Shown here: positions 12,415-23,812 of the stretch, piece after piece
Position numbering within the stretch: the stretch's first letter is position 1
How the letters are laid out: each line of letters opens with the position of its first letter
Source of the DNA: Hymenopus coronatus
Lineage: Eukaryota > Arthropoda > Insecta > Mantodea > Hymenopodidae
Assembly: GCA_030762935.1 (NCBI GenBank)
Contig: CM060895.1
Span: 78,500,001 to 78,564,000 of the forward strand
Length of the DNA: 64,000 nucleotides
Direction of reading: 5' to 3'
Notes under the pieces: generated by a model
Told to the model about the DNA's origin: nothing
The model's input: the letters and a program-made list of their open reading frames with translations, nothing else
The model's database searches: none
Translations under genes and position numbers: made by a program

Positions 12415-13424
12415 AAAAACTCCCTTGAACACCAAAGAAAATTTGCGCACATATTTAGCAAACAGAAGAGGTTGAACAGCCAAATGCTCAAAATGATGAA
12501 TAAGAATATGAAAGCAACAATTTCAAATAGAACGGGGTGGAAGAAGTAATATAGAAGAAGGAAGAGTAAAACTGAAAAGAGCGCTTGTGATGGAGGCAGT
12601 GACAGTGATGGTGCCGTGGAAAAGAAAAGAGAGAAAGGAGTTTGATTATGTAAAAGACTGCCCCGAAGGCATGGCGTGCAGATTAATTTCGTTCCTTGTT
12701 ACTCCTACAGAGAACGCAAAAGCGACAGAATCCCAAAATTTGACCACATCTGTAAGCATCTCGTTACTTTTCGACCCGCTCCTCCTTCAGAAAGTTCGCC
12801 TTTCTAATAGAGCGACAAGGGGGCAGTTGGATAAAAAGAAACAAGATGACCCGGCCATAAAGCTGTTTGAAGGAAAAGGAGAACGTCGGTAGGAAGAACG
12901 GAAAACGACCTTGCAGGGATAGAATGGAGGTAATCAAGAGGGCCTCCAGGAAGAAAATGAGGCTGTAAAAGCGTGTGAGGTGGGGTCGTTAGGCGCAACC
13001 AGAAGGTCAATCAACGTGGGAAAACAACCTATCACTAACTTTAGGATGCTTTCCCTTCGGCGTTTCTTTCTTCTCGCCGAGTTAGCGAGTGCAACGCGGG
13101 TCAGTAGAACGTAACAAGGGAAGTAACTAGGCGTTATCCTCCCTCAAGCATTCTTCTGTTTACTAACAAGATGGCGCGGTAAGCAACGGTTCCCTCAGGC
13201 GCATTCCATTGTGACAGTTGCCTCCACGCTGCAACTTAACAATGCGTTTAATTTAATGGTTATTCCTCCGAGTAAGATACAGTGGAGCACACGGCTTTCT
13301 CTAGCATAGGGATTCCGTGGAGTATTTGTCTAAGAACTTACGACAGTTCTTAACTAATTTATCGTTCGCCTTTAAGGTGGAAAATTCACAGTGTGCAAAA
13401 CATGTTATTGAAATTTGTTTTAGA
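12415..13424. other. G+C-richer block with an unassigned 101-codon reading frame
   Basis: From about 12540 to 13160 the composition is richer in G+C than its surroundings. The plus-strand frame 12587-12892 encodes a charged 101-residue sequence with no domain I recognise, and no neighbouring frame supports it as a gene. An old repeat or a non-coding exon is equally possible. Confidence 0.3.
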
Positions 13425-14265
13425 TTTTTACTTCTCCAGCCCGCATGTACAGTGTACATAGTGAATAGAGAAAGTATTGTATTCCACCCAAAAATTCGAT
13501 ATCGAAATTTCACCGGAAATATATGTTTTTGTGTCCCCTGAGTCCGAAAAAAGCTTTTTCAGAAAAAGGTCCATGTGTGTTTGTGGACAGCATAACTAAA
13601 ATACGAAAAGATCTTTAAATATCAAGTTTTAGTATCTTCCGAGGATGCGATACGAAGCTTTTCAAGAAAATCCCCCCACTACAAACTATCCTTTACTTGG
13701 AAAACTTTTCCAAAATTTTGAATTTCTGAAAAATAGCTCGAACGATTTTGATTAAAACCCTGAATATTAAAGATATTTACATGCCAAATAAAATATATAT
13801 CTTGAATTTTCTGGGAATACCTTCTGAAGAGTACTTCATTCTGGATGAAGTTTTCGGAATTTTGCATAACTGCTAAACCGTAACAGATAGACAAAAACTT
13901 ATCACACAAAAACTGTAGAGCACATTAAAACACACAATCTATGTTATACTTTTTTTTCGTGGAGTTGAACGTTTTTGAGATATTCTTTGCTGTTGGTTTC
14001 AGCTTTAGAAAACTTATACTTTTCTCATACAGAAATTTGTCGACTCCTGTCCATACAAACAAAGGAATTTCATTCACATAGCAACCAGCTTTTCACAATG
14101 ACTTTAATGTATTGTAATCCCTTATTTCGCTTCTACTTACAAGAAAGCAAGTAATAAGACCATTTTGCTAGTTTTTTCGATTAGCATTAAGTAAATATAA
14201 GCATAGGCTTTTTAACAATAATTTGTTGCAGAGAAAATCATGTGAATGGAACACAACAGATTTTT
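13425..14265 (-). mobile_element. Rep-A, full length
   Basis: It opens at the palindrome end with ACTTCTCCAGCCCGCATGTA (first arm degraded, second arm CATAGTGAATAGAG intact) and closes GAAAATCATGTGAATGGAAC then ACAACAGATTTTT. It continues directly into the next truncated copy. Confidence 0.9.
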
Positions 14266-15031
14266 AGAAAAAAGACTGTGTGTGTACGTGTGTGCGTGTG
14301 CGTGTGTGTGTGTGGATAGCATAGCTAAAATACGAAAAGACCATTAAACACCTAACTTGGTATTTAGGTTTAGTATCTTCCAAGGATGCGACACGAAGAT
14401 ATACAATAAAATCCTCCCACCACAAACTACCCTTTACATAGAAAAATTTTCGAAAATTTTGATTTTCTCAAAATGGCTGTAACGATTTTGATTAAAATAT
14501 TGAATATTAAAGATATTGACATCCCCAAAAAAATGTATATCTTGAATTTTCTGGAAATAGTTTCTGAAGACCTCTTTATTCTGAGTGAATTTGGCCGAAT
14601 TTTCCTTAACTGCTAAACCGCAAGAAATCGACAAAAGCTTACTACACAAAAATGTAGATCCCTTCAAAACATACAATTTATGTTCTTTACGTTTTTATTG
14701 TGGAAGTAACCGTTACCAAGATATTCCTTGTTGTTGATTTCCATTGTGAAGTACTTATAATTTTCTCAGACAGGAAGTATCCGAGTTTCCTTTGTTCTAC
14801 TTCTGGCCAAACAAATAAGCAATTTGAAATGACAATCGCATAACGACAGTTTTGACTATCACTTTAGCATAGTGCTTTCTTTAGTTCCCTTCTATTTATA
14901 GGGAGCTAAGTAATAGAACACACGGCTAATGTTTATCGCGTTTAGAATGGTATAGAAAGAAGGATAATCTTTTGTAAGAAGTTTGCAGAGCCACTAGAGA
15001 AAGTCATATGAGTGTAACACATTAGATTTTT
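14266..15031 (-). mobile_element. Rep-A, 3'-truncated copy in tandem
   Basis: It begins at AGAAAAAAGACTGTG, the segment just outside the (TG)n tract at 14278-14314, and ends GAGTGTAACACATTAGATTT. The whole terminal module beyond the CA tract is missing. The junction lies at the same internal position as at 8158 and 26978. Confidence 0.85.
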
Positions 15032-15299
15032 GTCATGTTTTAAAATTCTAGCTTATGTGGTAATTTAAATGATAATTTTTCGTAGTCGGCTTACCCTCCC
15101 CATATTTAGGACTGACACTCCCATAGGATTTACAAGCGGATGCCTAGGGGTCAGAAACCTGTCGTGGAGCCAACGGCACGAAACCACTGAATGGAGAACC
15201 TAGAACAAATATTCGGACCATAACCAGGAATGAGCGTGATGAAATGGATGATATGAAATGCAAGAGAGATGGATGATTCTAAAGGTAATGATGGAATAA
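15032..15299. other. Unassigned stretch
   Basis: G+C-richer than average between a Rep-A copy and a SINE-1 fragment. It may be part of an older SINE; nothing is certain. Confidence 0.3.
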
Positions 15300-15434
15300 T
15301 TGGTGGAATGAGTGGCAGGGGAAACCGGAGGACCCGGAGAAAAATGGCCCAGGTTCCGCTTCGTGCACCACAAATCCCGCATGAAAGCGTTTAGGATCAA
15401 ATCCGGGCCACCAAGGTGGGAAACGATTGATCTA
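15300..15434 (-). repeat. SINE-1 fragment, head half
   Basis: It shares GGGGAAACCGGAGGACCCGG, CACCACAAATCCCGCATG and GGATCAAATCCGGGCC with SINE-1. The tail half is replaced by unrelated sequence. Confidence 0.65.
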
Positions 15435-16017
15435 AATTCTTTGTTCTGATAACAGTGAACCAATTGATGCATTTTTAAAACATTCACACAATAAAATCCA
15501 GTTTTTGAATGTGATTTAAAAATAATCTCGTATGCTCCACCTATATGACTTTCCCTATCTATTCTACAAATAAGCTTCTTACAAAACATTATTCTTCTGT
15601 CTACTCAATGCTAATCGAGATGAGCATTAGCAGAATGATTTTATTATTTAGTTTCTTATAAATAGAAAGGAAACAAAGGAGCATTAGACTAAGGTGATAG
15701 TCCAATCTTTTAAACACTATGCTATGCGATTTCCCTTGAAATTTGCTTCTTAGCATGGCCCGGATTGAAACAAAAAAAAAACAAGAATAACTTGCTGTTA
15801 GAGAAAAATATAAGTATTTTAAAATTTAAACCAATAACAACAAATATCTCGTAAACGGTTAGCTCTACAACTAAAATGTAAGACATATAAATTGTATGTT
15901 TTGACAAAATCTAAATTTTTGATGTATCAAATTTTTGTCTATTTACGGTTTACTGTTACGCAAATTTTTTTCAGAATGAAGAGGACTTCAGGAGCTATTC
16001 TCAAGGAATTCAATATA

Positions 16018-17583
16018 CAAGCTGTTTCAAAAATACGGGGCATAATTTCAGGTATGTATTTCCCACATGTAGATAATCAAATTAGTTCATTATAACCTGT
16101 GTCCGGAAATGCTTCATTTCCGAGTTATGGCCTTCACAACATTGAAATTCACTGGAACGTTTTTCTTTCCGCAGGTTGTTGACATTACAGAAGATGTTCA
16201 AAATGTCCACTTTCTGCTTGAATACAGACCTCACATCGATGTCTCATTGAACTGCAAACACGATCCCAAACTCCAGGAGTATTGCGTATGTCCTCACAAC
16301 TTGCCACAATTCGATTCCGAAGTGATTCCAAATCCGGCACCGGAGACGAATAAACCAATGATTTTAAATGGCCCCACAAGTAGAAATCGAGAGGGTTCAG
16401 ACCAGGTGAGCGTGGAGGCCAAGCAATTGGGCCACCTCTACCTATCCATCGATCAGGAAACCTTCGATCCAAGTACCGGCGAGCCGTAAGACTGAAGTGT
16501 GCAGGAGCGCCATCATGCAAGAAGTGAATGTGATGATGATTGATCAGTGGAGTGTCTCCGAAAACGTCAGGTATGGTGTTTTCCAGGAAGTTTGTGTACG
16601 CCTGCCCCGTAAGTCTGTTTACAAGTACATGGGGTCCAACTAATCGATCACCAATGATACCGGCCCACATGTTGAGGGAGAACCGCACCTGGTGATGAGA
16701 TACAACAGTTGCACGTGGGTTTTCATGCGACCATACATGCTGATTGTGGAAATTTGTTATGCCATCTCTTGTGAACTGTGCTTCATCTGTAAATAATACG
16801 ACGGCAGAAAAGTTCGGATTTACACCACACTGCTGCAAGAACCACTGACAGAACCTAACTCGTGCAGGGTAATCTGCTGGTGACAGGGCCTGTACACGTT
16901 GCAAATGATAAGGATACAATTGATACTCGTTCAACAGTCTCCAGACAGTCGTATGAGGAACATTGACTTGCAACGCTAACCGTCGTGTGCTGATAGAAGG
17001 AGTCCTGTCCACAGCCTCCAGAATCTCCTCCTGCACTTCTGGAGTTGTAGATCTTGGTCGTCCCCTTCCCAAACCAGGAGAGGTGAATGTTCCATACTCG
17101 CACAGACGGGAATGGAGACGTACAAATGTCTTCCGATCTGGACATTGTCGCTGTGGGTACCTCTCCTGGTATAAACGACGAGCCAGCGCAGCATTGCCGT
17201 CCGCCTTCCCGTACATGAAGTGTATCTCTGCCAGCTCTTGATTTGAATACATGTCACACAGTCTTAACGCCTAAAGAACACTGAATGTAACCTTCCTCAG
17301 AATGAACTATCAGAGCGCTCTCCTAATGTCTCCTTTGACGGCAAAGACCTGCGGAAAGAAAAACGTTCCAGTGAATTCCAATGTTGTGAAGACCATAGCT
17401 CGGAAATGAAGCATTTCCGGACATGCACTATTTTGATTGTCTACAGGTGGGACTTTCAATGTTGTAAAGGCCATAACTCGGAAATGAAGCATTTCCGGAC
17501 ACATGTTATAATGAACTATTTTGATTGTCTTCATGTGGGAAATATATAGCTGAAATTATGCCCCGTATTTTTGAAACATTCTG
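16018..17583 (-). mobile_element. Tc1/mariner-superfamily transposon with long TIRs
   Basis: The termini are CAAGCTGTTTCAAAAATACG on the left and, read inward on the other strand, CAGAATGTTTCAAAAATACG on the right. The inverted repeats continue for more than 100 bases (GGGGCATAATTTCAG, TTCCCACATG, TCCGGAAATGCTTCATTTCC). TA lies on both sides (16016-16017 and 17584-17585), the target duplication of this superfamily. The right end has a partial internal duplication: the block with GGAAATGAAGCATTTCCGGA occurs twice between about 17400 and 17500. One open transposase frame fills the minus strand. Confidence 0.95.
16185..17252 (-). CDS. Transposase, DUF4817-type N terminus plus DDE-superfamily catalytic domain (355 aa)
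   Basis: Cut-and-paste transposase of the IS630-Tc1-mariner superfamily. Residues about 1-55 (MYSNQELAEIHFMYG onward) form the DUF4817-like segment. Residues about 70-120 look like a helix-turn-helix DNA-binding region (ISTRRLALQVNVPHTTVWRL), preceded by an AT-hook-like GRGRPR at 63-68. Residues about 145-350 form the catalytic domain. The first acid is D156 in LFTDEAQF and the second is D247 in FLHDGAPAH. The third motif reads RSPGLNPLDF, with Gly284 where the family normally has Asp (SPDLNPLDF). The frame is otherwise complete from Met to the conserved GHFEHLL end, with no stop or frameshift. The Gly codon differs from an Asp codon by one transition at 16402. The copy is recent-looking but probably inactive unless D289 substitutes. 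Host genome maintenance is not implied. Confidence 0.93.
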   Translation of the reverse strand: MYSNQELAEIHFMYGKADGNAALARRLYQERYPQRQCPDRKTFVRLHSRLCEYGTFTSPGLGRGRPRSTTPEVQEEILEAVDRTPSISTRRLALQVNVPHTTVWRLLNEYQLYPYHLQRVQALSPADYPARVRFCQWFLQQCGVNPNFSAVVLFTDEAQFTRDGITNFHNQHVWSHENPRATVVSHHQVRFSLNMWAGIIGDRLVGPHVLVNRLTGQAYTNFLENTIPDVFGDTPLINHHHIHFLHDGAPAHFSLTARRYLDRRFPDRWIGRGGPIAWPPRSPGLNPLDFYLWGHLKSLVYSSPVPDLESLRNRIVASCEDIRNTPGVWDRVCSSMRHRCEVCIQAESGHFEHLL

Positions 17584-17965
17584 TATATATTTTATTTATT
17601 ATATAAATATATTTAATATACGGTATTTTAACCAAAATCGTAAGAGCCATTTCTGAGAATATTAAACTTGCTAAGATCTTTCCATAAGGGGTCGTTTGGG
17701 GGCAGTTTCTTGAAAATCTCCCTGTCGCATCCTTGGGAGATACTAAACTTAAATGCCAAATTTGGTATTTAACGGACTTTTCGTTTTCGAGTTATGCTGT
17801 GCACAGTCACACACGACCTTTTTCTAAAAAATGTTTTTGTTTTGGATTCAGAGGGTCAAAAAACATATATTTCCGGTGAAATCTCGGTGTCTAGTTTTTG
17901 GATGGAATATAATACCTTCTCTGCCTACTATGCACGTTGTATATATACGCTAGAGAAAGCAAAGA

Positions 17966-19051
17966 CATTGCTTTGTTCACATTAAAATAATTGGGTTTAA
18001 TAATAAGAATTTCATCAACGGGATTTGGTATCTTAGCCTTTTTTTTATCAACTCATGCTTTATTTAAGATAGTGTTTATGTGTACAGGTATAGTAATTCA
18101 CAATGTAAAAATATTTCTATCATATTATATTTGTTTATATTAGCCCTAATTTAATTAAAAATTATTGATACTAAAAATATTAAAACTAAAAAAATAAACC
18201 GATTAAGTGTAACATCTATTATATAATGCTCACTGTATATAAAATTATTAGTGTGTTGAAAAATTATTACATTACTCTACAAAATCTTTGATTTTTCAAA
18301 TTTTAATAATTATTTATAAAAGTTGAAGCACTATTTCGAAAAAGTCTCTGACTATTTTCTATAATGTACTTTTAAGGGTTACTTTTACAAAAAGTTGGAA
18401 CAAATTAGTGAAAAATTGCATTGTGTAACATTTTTGGTATGGAAAAGTGCTGGAAAAACGTTCACAGGAAAATCAGGTTTTGGAATGCCTATTATTAAGC
18501 ATACGCCTGCCTGTTTATATTTTCAGGTAATTGGCATTTAAAGTGCGACAGGTAGTAAAACGATATATGTTCTTAAGTTAAGAAATCATGTAATTTCATT
18601 ATAAAAAAACATAATTTTTTAATTTTTCAAAATATTTCCAAAAGTTGTGAAATTACTTTCTTCAAAATAAAATAATATGAATTCAAACAATAAGATAATA
18701 CTTCGTTTTACCCACTAGGCATATCTTAATTACCAATTAATGGAGCTATAACTGGGTAGGTGCATGTTTCTTAATAGGTACGCCCAAATTTAAACTGATT
18801 TCCTTGCATACATTTTTCCACGACATTTCCATAGATTTTTAATAATTTGTTTCGAACTTTTGATAACGTATCTCAAATTTACAGCAAAGAAAATGTTCAT
18901 ATTATTTTTTTCGAAATATCATTTCAAATTTGAGAAATAAATAATTAAATGTTGAAGAATCTACTGCTTTGGAGAATAGGAAACGTCATAATCTTTCTAC
19001 GATAATTAAAGACTCCAATAAAAATATAATATAATATATATTTGTAAATTA
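17966..19051. other. A+T-rich stretch, nothing recognised
   Basis: Very A+T-rich with no reading frame of note and no match to the repeat families annotated here. Confidence 0.45.
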
Positions 19052-19062
19052 ATTTGCTGTAA

Positions 19063-19349
19063 GTCACCCACAGTGGTGTAATGGTTACCATGCTAACTTC
19101 ATATACCCAAGGTCGCGGGTTCAATCTCGGTGGAGGACGATGAATTTGTTCGGGCGTAAAAATGTTTCCTTCGGAAGGGAAGTAAAGCCGTTGGTGCCGT
19201 GTAGTAGTTTACGGCACGTAAAAGAATCTCAGGTCTGAAAAAGAGGCCTCGGAGCTAAATTAAGCGCTTTTTCACCCCCAGTATAGAAAGTGACGCTGAG
19301 AACTACAGCAGTTAAAGAGCGTCCATAAATAAAACTGCATTTCCATTTC
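19063..19349 (+). repeat. SINE-4, full length with 11-bp target duplication
   Basis: The tRNA-like head has an A-box-type GTGGTGTAATGGTTACCATG and a B-box-type CGGGTTCAATCTCGG. The body contains CTTCGGAAGGGAAGTAAAGC and TTTACGGCACGTAAAAGAA. The flanks carry the perfect direct repeat ATTTGCTGTAA at 19052-19062 and 19350-19360, which fixes both ends and shows insertion by target-primed reverse transcription. Confidence 0.85.
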
Positions 19350-19360
19350 ATTTGCTGTAA

Positions 19361-20273
19361 AACTAGAATTATTAATGTGAATATTGTTAAAAATCCATCA
19401 CATGACTAATTTTTATTGAACAATGAATTTAAATAATAAAAATTAGTATCTAAGTAGCCTAGCAAAATAGAATTTTGATGCATGGTAAGCATTCAGATTC
19501 TATCACATAGCCGTTCTTGTTCCTTTTTTCACAGCGTTAGATTTATTTTCCTTATCACTTCACTAAACATCGTTTAAGCCAATTTTTGTTAATTCCTGTT
19601 GTAACCTCACTGTCCACCATTTTGGATGATCATATTTTCCTTTTGAGGCAGATAACACGTTGCTCTCAGGGTTGTTTGGTTATTTCAATTATTCGCAGCT
19701 ATTGTCCTTGCATTAACTATTTTGGAGAAAATTTTCCAAAACTTTTTGGTCCATGTTGCAGTTAGCAATGGTCACACATCGCAATGTACTATTGAGGAAC
19801 ACACTTCTCCACAAACTTCATGCCTATGCTGCAGTCAAACATCGGGCAAGTCTCGTTTTAGGTATGAAGTACAAACTTAGGCTATGTGCGTCACTAATTG
19901 AAATTCCATTAATGAATTCTGCCATGAGAAAAAACTGCCAAATGTGCAAGAACATCTACGCTGCGTTCGCTTCAATCATAATTGCAACACGCCATTGCTT
20001 GGAAACTGCACACGTGTTTTATCACTTGGACGCTTTCTCAAGCCCTTTACTCTTGGTAGTTATTGCATCGCTAGCATGCTACAAAAATGTTTTACCAGAA
20101 TGAATAGTCCACGTCTCTATGAATAGTCTATATGTAAATCCAAATATACCTAGATATCTGTAAAAGGTTTAAAATTTTAAGTGTAATTTTAGTAAATCAG
20201 GCTTGACAACTTTATCAGTCAGATCGTTTAATTTATACATTGACAACATAACATATAGAAAACTCTGATGTGT
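19361..20273. other. Unassigned A+T-rich stretch
   Basis: The plus-strand frame 19753-20103 (116 codons) has no recognisable domain and no supporting context. Nothing else was identified. Confidence 0.35.
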
Positions 20274-21425
20274 ACCCTTCAGGTGACTTTCTCTAGATTT
20301 CTGTAACAAATTATTCTCAAAAAGCTTATTCTTCTATCTACTTCATGCTAATCAAAATAAACATTAGCAGAAATGTGTTAATTTAAGTTTTTCTCGCAAA
20401 TGCCGTGTGTAGGACAGGAGTTGCATAGGTTGAGCCGACTGAAGCATTCAATGCCATAATGGGGATTTGAATCATGAATCTCCTGTCATCTAACCGGTTG
20501 CTCTACCACTGAACTACCATGGCAAACATACCCGCACGCATTAAATTTCTCAGCTGACTCGTATGTTTCCCGGTAAAACTCAAGGTGATCAATTATTTTG
20601 AGATGACAACCCCAATGGCGACTTTCAATGTTGTAAGTACTTCAAGTTCCAGGATTCATAGTATAGCCAACTATTATGCGAATTAGTGTTAATATAATTT
20701 TTTCACATACGCCATGTGTAGGACAGAAGTTGGATAGGTTTTCATACTGAAATGGCCTTACTGACTTTCTTATAACTGAAAGGTAAGTAAGGGAATACGC
20801 TAGGATAAAGTCATGGTCAAAGCTTTTAAAAGCTGTTTTTATGTTATTGGTATTCGTGCTGTTTGCATGGCCAGGAACTAACAAATTCCTGTCTGAGAAA
20901 AGTTTTAAGTATTTTAAAATTGATACTAATAACAAGAAATATCTCGGAAATGGTTAACGTCACAAAAATGGTATGCCATAATTTGTGTGTTTTAATTACA
21001 CTTTTCGTTTAGTAACCTTTGTCTATCTCCTGCGGTTTATTGTAATACAAAGGTCATTCAGAATAAGATGCACCTCAGGAAATTAAAGATTGACATTTTA
21101 TTTGTCGCATAAGTTTCATTAATATATAGTATTTGAATCAAAGTCGTTAGAGACATTTTTGAGAAAATCTATCTTTTCTTCCATATAAAGCATAGGTGGG
21201 GTTGGGGGTTTTCTTGAAAATTATCTTATTCCATTCTTGGAAGATGCTGAACTTAAATATCAAGTTTGGTATTTAAGCAACTTTTCTTTTTGAGTTATCG
21301 TGTTTACAGATACATGGATCTTTTTCTAAACATGTATTTCCGGTGAAATCTCGGTATCGAATTTTTGGGTTCATTAAAATACCTTCTCTGTACACTATGT
21401 ACTAGTACTTGAAGAGAAAGTAATA
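20274..21425 (+). mobile_element. Rep-A copy split by a SINE-2 insertion
   Basis: It starts TCTGATGTGTACCCTTCAGG then TGACTTTCTCTAG, is interrupted at 20376-20749, and resumes at AAATGGCCTTACTGACTT. The end is TGTACACTATGTACTAGTAC then TTGAAGAGAAAGTAA. Confidence 0.9.
20376..20749 (-). repeat. SINE-2, tRNA-derived, inside Rep-A
   Basis: On the minus strand it carries a tRNA-like segment (CCATGGTAGTTCAGTGGTAG for the A-box half, ATGATTCAAATCCCC for the B box). AAATG at 20371-20375 and 20750-20754 may be the target duplication. A block of about 42 bases (GTGTAGGACAGGAGTTGCAT at the left, GTGTAGGACAGAAGTTGGAT at the right) occurs in the same orientation near each end. Confidence 0.7.
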
Positions 21426-21653
21426 TACTTGGAAATATATACGTTTTGTTTATCTATATTGCATCCAATATGAAATATAATGAATTGTGCTCCCTTATAA
21501 TAAGGCGTTCGAAATTGGGGAAAACTTGTAAGTTTAATATTATGGTGTCCATGTTGTTGAAGTGTAATAATCCCGAATATTAATAGATTTTTCAAATTTT
21601 GAGCTCCTTATATAACATGCAGCAATAAATCTAGTTTTTACATTAGATACAGT

Positions 21654-21832
21654 CGCTCTCCGTGGTATAGTGGCTATCATGCTAACCTCTAAACCTAAGA
21701 TTTCAGGTTCTAACATGGCGGAAGGTGATGGATTATTTTTGGACGCAAAAATCCTTAGCATGGCTTCCTTCGGAAGGGACGTGAAGTCGGTGGTGTCATG
21801 TACTGTTTATTTGCACGTAAAATAAGAAGATT
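21654..21832 (+). repeat. SINE-4 copy, decayed
   Basis: It shares GTGGTATAGTGGCTATCATG, CAGGTTCTAACATGGCGGAA, GGCTTCCTTCGGAAGGGA and GCACGTAAAATAAG with 19063-19349. The following bases to about 21990 are G+C-richer and may be part of the same or another SINE. Confidence 0.75.
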
Positions 21833-23131
21833 TCTGGGCAAAATGGCGCCATTCCGGGTCCGCAAGTCCTGATTTCGTCCTACAGTGTCATCTGTGGGCA
21901 ACGAGTCGAACTCTCGTCACCGTGGCACATTGCGGCGAACTCACGAACTAGAAATTCAAATCGGACCAAAGAGACTTTGTAACGATGCCGTGTGCTTCAC
22001 TTAGAAGCTACAAGAATTAACTAACTAATATTAGAGACCGTATAATAAATACATGTATATATTAATTGTAAAATAATATATTTTCAAAACTCAGGGAAAA
22101 TTAGTTCCCGTTTTTGGTAAAAGGTTCAATAATGTGTTATGTTAACACTTTACGGCTATAACTTATTATATAAAAGCAATTCTGAACTATAGTTTAACGC
22201 AATATGGCAATGTGAAAGATTTTAAGCAAAAAATTCCAGGATTAATGCCACTACTGTACTATAACAACCCTGTAGCCAGTTGTCAGTTTCGAGAATCGAA
22301 CTACGGGATAGAAAATTCTCTATCACTTCAGTTGGAGAGGCGAGATCGAACATAAAATTAGATTTATCTTAATGGGAATCGATCCGGGAATCCCCTCTTG
22401 CGTATCCGTCACACCGGAGAGGTTTTCAAACTTAAATCGAATTGAGAGATTATGTGAGGCCTTCCCCAGCTACCTCTCTAACCCAATTCACCCAAGTGTA
22501 GCGAAAGGTTATAATTGGTTGAAGTCTCCAAGTAATGAATTTCCAATATAAAAGCGATCAATTTACTCCCCTCCCCTCAAATGGTTTTCCCCTTTATATT
22601 TTTGCACAGCGGGGCAGCATGCCCTTCCACCCATCCCTTTGAGATGTCCAATCTTACGAAACCGCGCGCTCTCTTTCTCTCTTTCGCACCCTTTACGCTA
22701 GAATCTTCCAATTTCACCCCTCTATACCTTTACTTCATCTCATGTAGACTCCATTCCTTATCACCCGTTTTGCTCCCCAGTTGGCAATGTGTGCAGGATG
22801 GTTTCCGTTAGAGTGTGTAGTCCTGTTTTCACCGATCTGACATAGAAATCTGTCTAATTTTCATGTACGCTTCAATATATGTGTTTCAACTTTATGCCCG
22901 GTCCACCAATCTCGTTTAGAATGCTTTAATAACTAACCATATTAATAACGTTACAAGCTTCCACTCAGAACCCTGGGGGTGAAATTTCAAATCTCTCTAT
23001 CTGTGTATAGATTTTTCTAAAAGTTTACTGTGATTGAATTGTTTTTATGTTAATAAAAATACCAAATTTAATTCAAATTGGATAACTACTTTGCAAGATA
23101 TAAATGTATATGATACACTTCATTATATAAA
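21833..23131. other. Unassigned stretch
   Basis: A G+C-richer tail follows SINE-4 to about 21990. Positions 22260-22560 contain GAATCGAACTACGGG-like bases that could be an antisense B box. Positions about 23020-23130 resemble 24812-24920 (AATACCAAATTTAATTCAAA against AATACCAAATTTTATATAAA), a minor dispersed repeat. No gene was recognised. Confidence 0.35.
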
Positions 23132-23133
23132 TA

Positions 23134-23810
23134 TGAGGGCCATTCATAAAGTGACAGACGATTTACATAACTAGATAATAAACAAAGTTATCAACACAAA
23201 ACTTTATTTACAAAGTTACAGTACCTTACTCTATTTTAAAACGTAATCGTCATTGCTATAAGCTATTTATTGTCACGTGGTACCGGTCTTTCAATGCCAA
23301 TGTCATACTTTTCTACCACCAAATAACTTATTCGTTTTTTAATGCTCAAAATGTTCAGTCAATCGAATTTTATAGATAAATAACACAAGCGTATGCAGAT
23401 AATACAATGATCGAGTCTTCAGTGAGAAAAGGTGCATAATTTACGAATAATCAAGGATGAACCAATGTGTACCGGAATGGAAACTCATCAATCGTAATAG
23501 AGGTGTTAAAAACAAATATTTGTAAAAGAATTCAGGAAAACCGGTGTTTCGCTTTGGCCACCGTACATGGCTTTTTGGATGGAAAAGATTTCCCAGCCAT
23601 AAAGATCTCAAAGTGGAATGACATTTTAACTCAGATCTTTAGCGGTGAAAGGGTACAAAATTTGCGTTGAAAATAAATGCCTTGATAGCAATGACGATTG
23701 CGTTTAAAAATAGAGTAAGATACTGTAACTTTGTAAATAAAGTTTTGTGTTGATAGCTTTCGTTATTATTTTGTTAAGTCCAATCGTCTGTCACTTTATA
23801 GAGGCTCTCG
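23134..23810. mobile_element. TIR DNA transposon (MITE-like), Tc1/mariner type
   Basis: The left end TGAGGGCCATTCATAAAGTG and the right end (inward on the other strand) CGAGAGCCTCTATAAAGTGA begin inverted repeats of about 130 bases that share TATCAACACAAAACTTTATT and TTACAGTA. TA flanks both sides (23132-23133, 23811-23812). The 677-bp element is too short for a transposase. A 67-codon frame at 23467-23670 shows no clear transposase motif. Confidence 0.85.
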
Positions 23811-23812
23811 TA

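Larger units (their letters stand above)
15526..17965 (+). mobile_element. Rep-A copy split by a DNA transposon
   Basis: The 5' part is 15526-16017 and the 3' part 17584-17965. The join falls within AATTCAATATA / TATATTTTATTTATT, matching the unbroken AATTCAAGATATACATTTTA of other copies. The 3' part ends with a degenerate palindrome and GCTAGAGAAAGCAAAG. Confidence 0.9.

Noticed and set aside
16109..16489. 126-codon plus-strand frame inside the 16-kb transposon
   Set aside because: It is antisense to the recognised transposase and overlaps the TIR.
16976..17257. Other-frame readings (93-96 codons) over the start of the transposase
   Set aside because: They are shadows of the 355-residue frame, with no motif of their own.
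20388..20740. LTR retrotransposon suggested by direct repeats
   Set aside because: The repeats are only 42 bp, enclose a tRNA-like SINE core, and have no TG...CA ends, primer-binding site or polyprotein frame.
23467..23670. 67-codon frame in the MITE as a transposase remnant
   Set aside because: No catalytic or HTH motif is readable. It is kept only as element interior.
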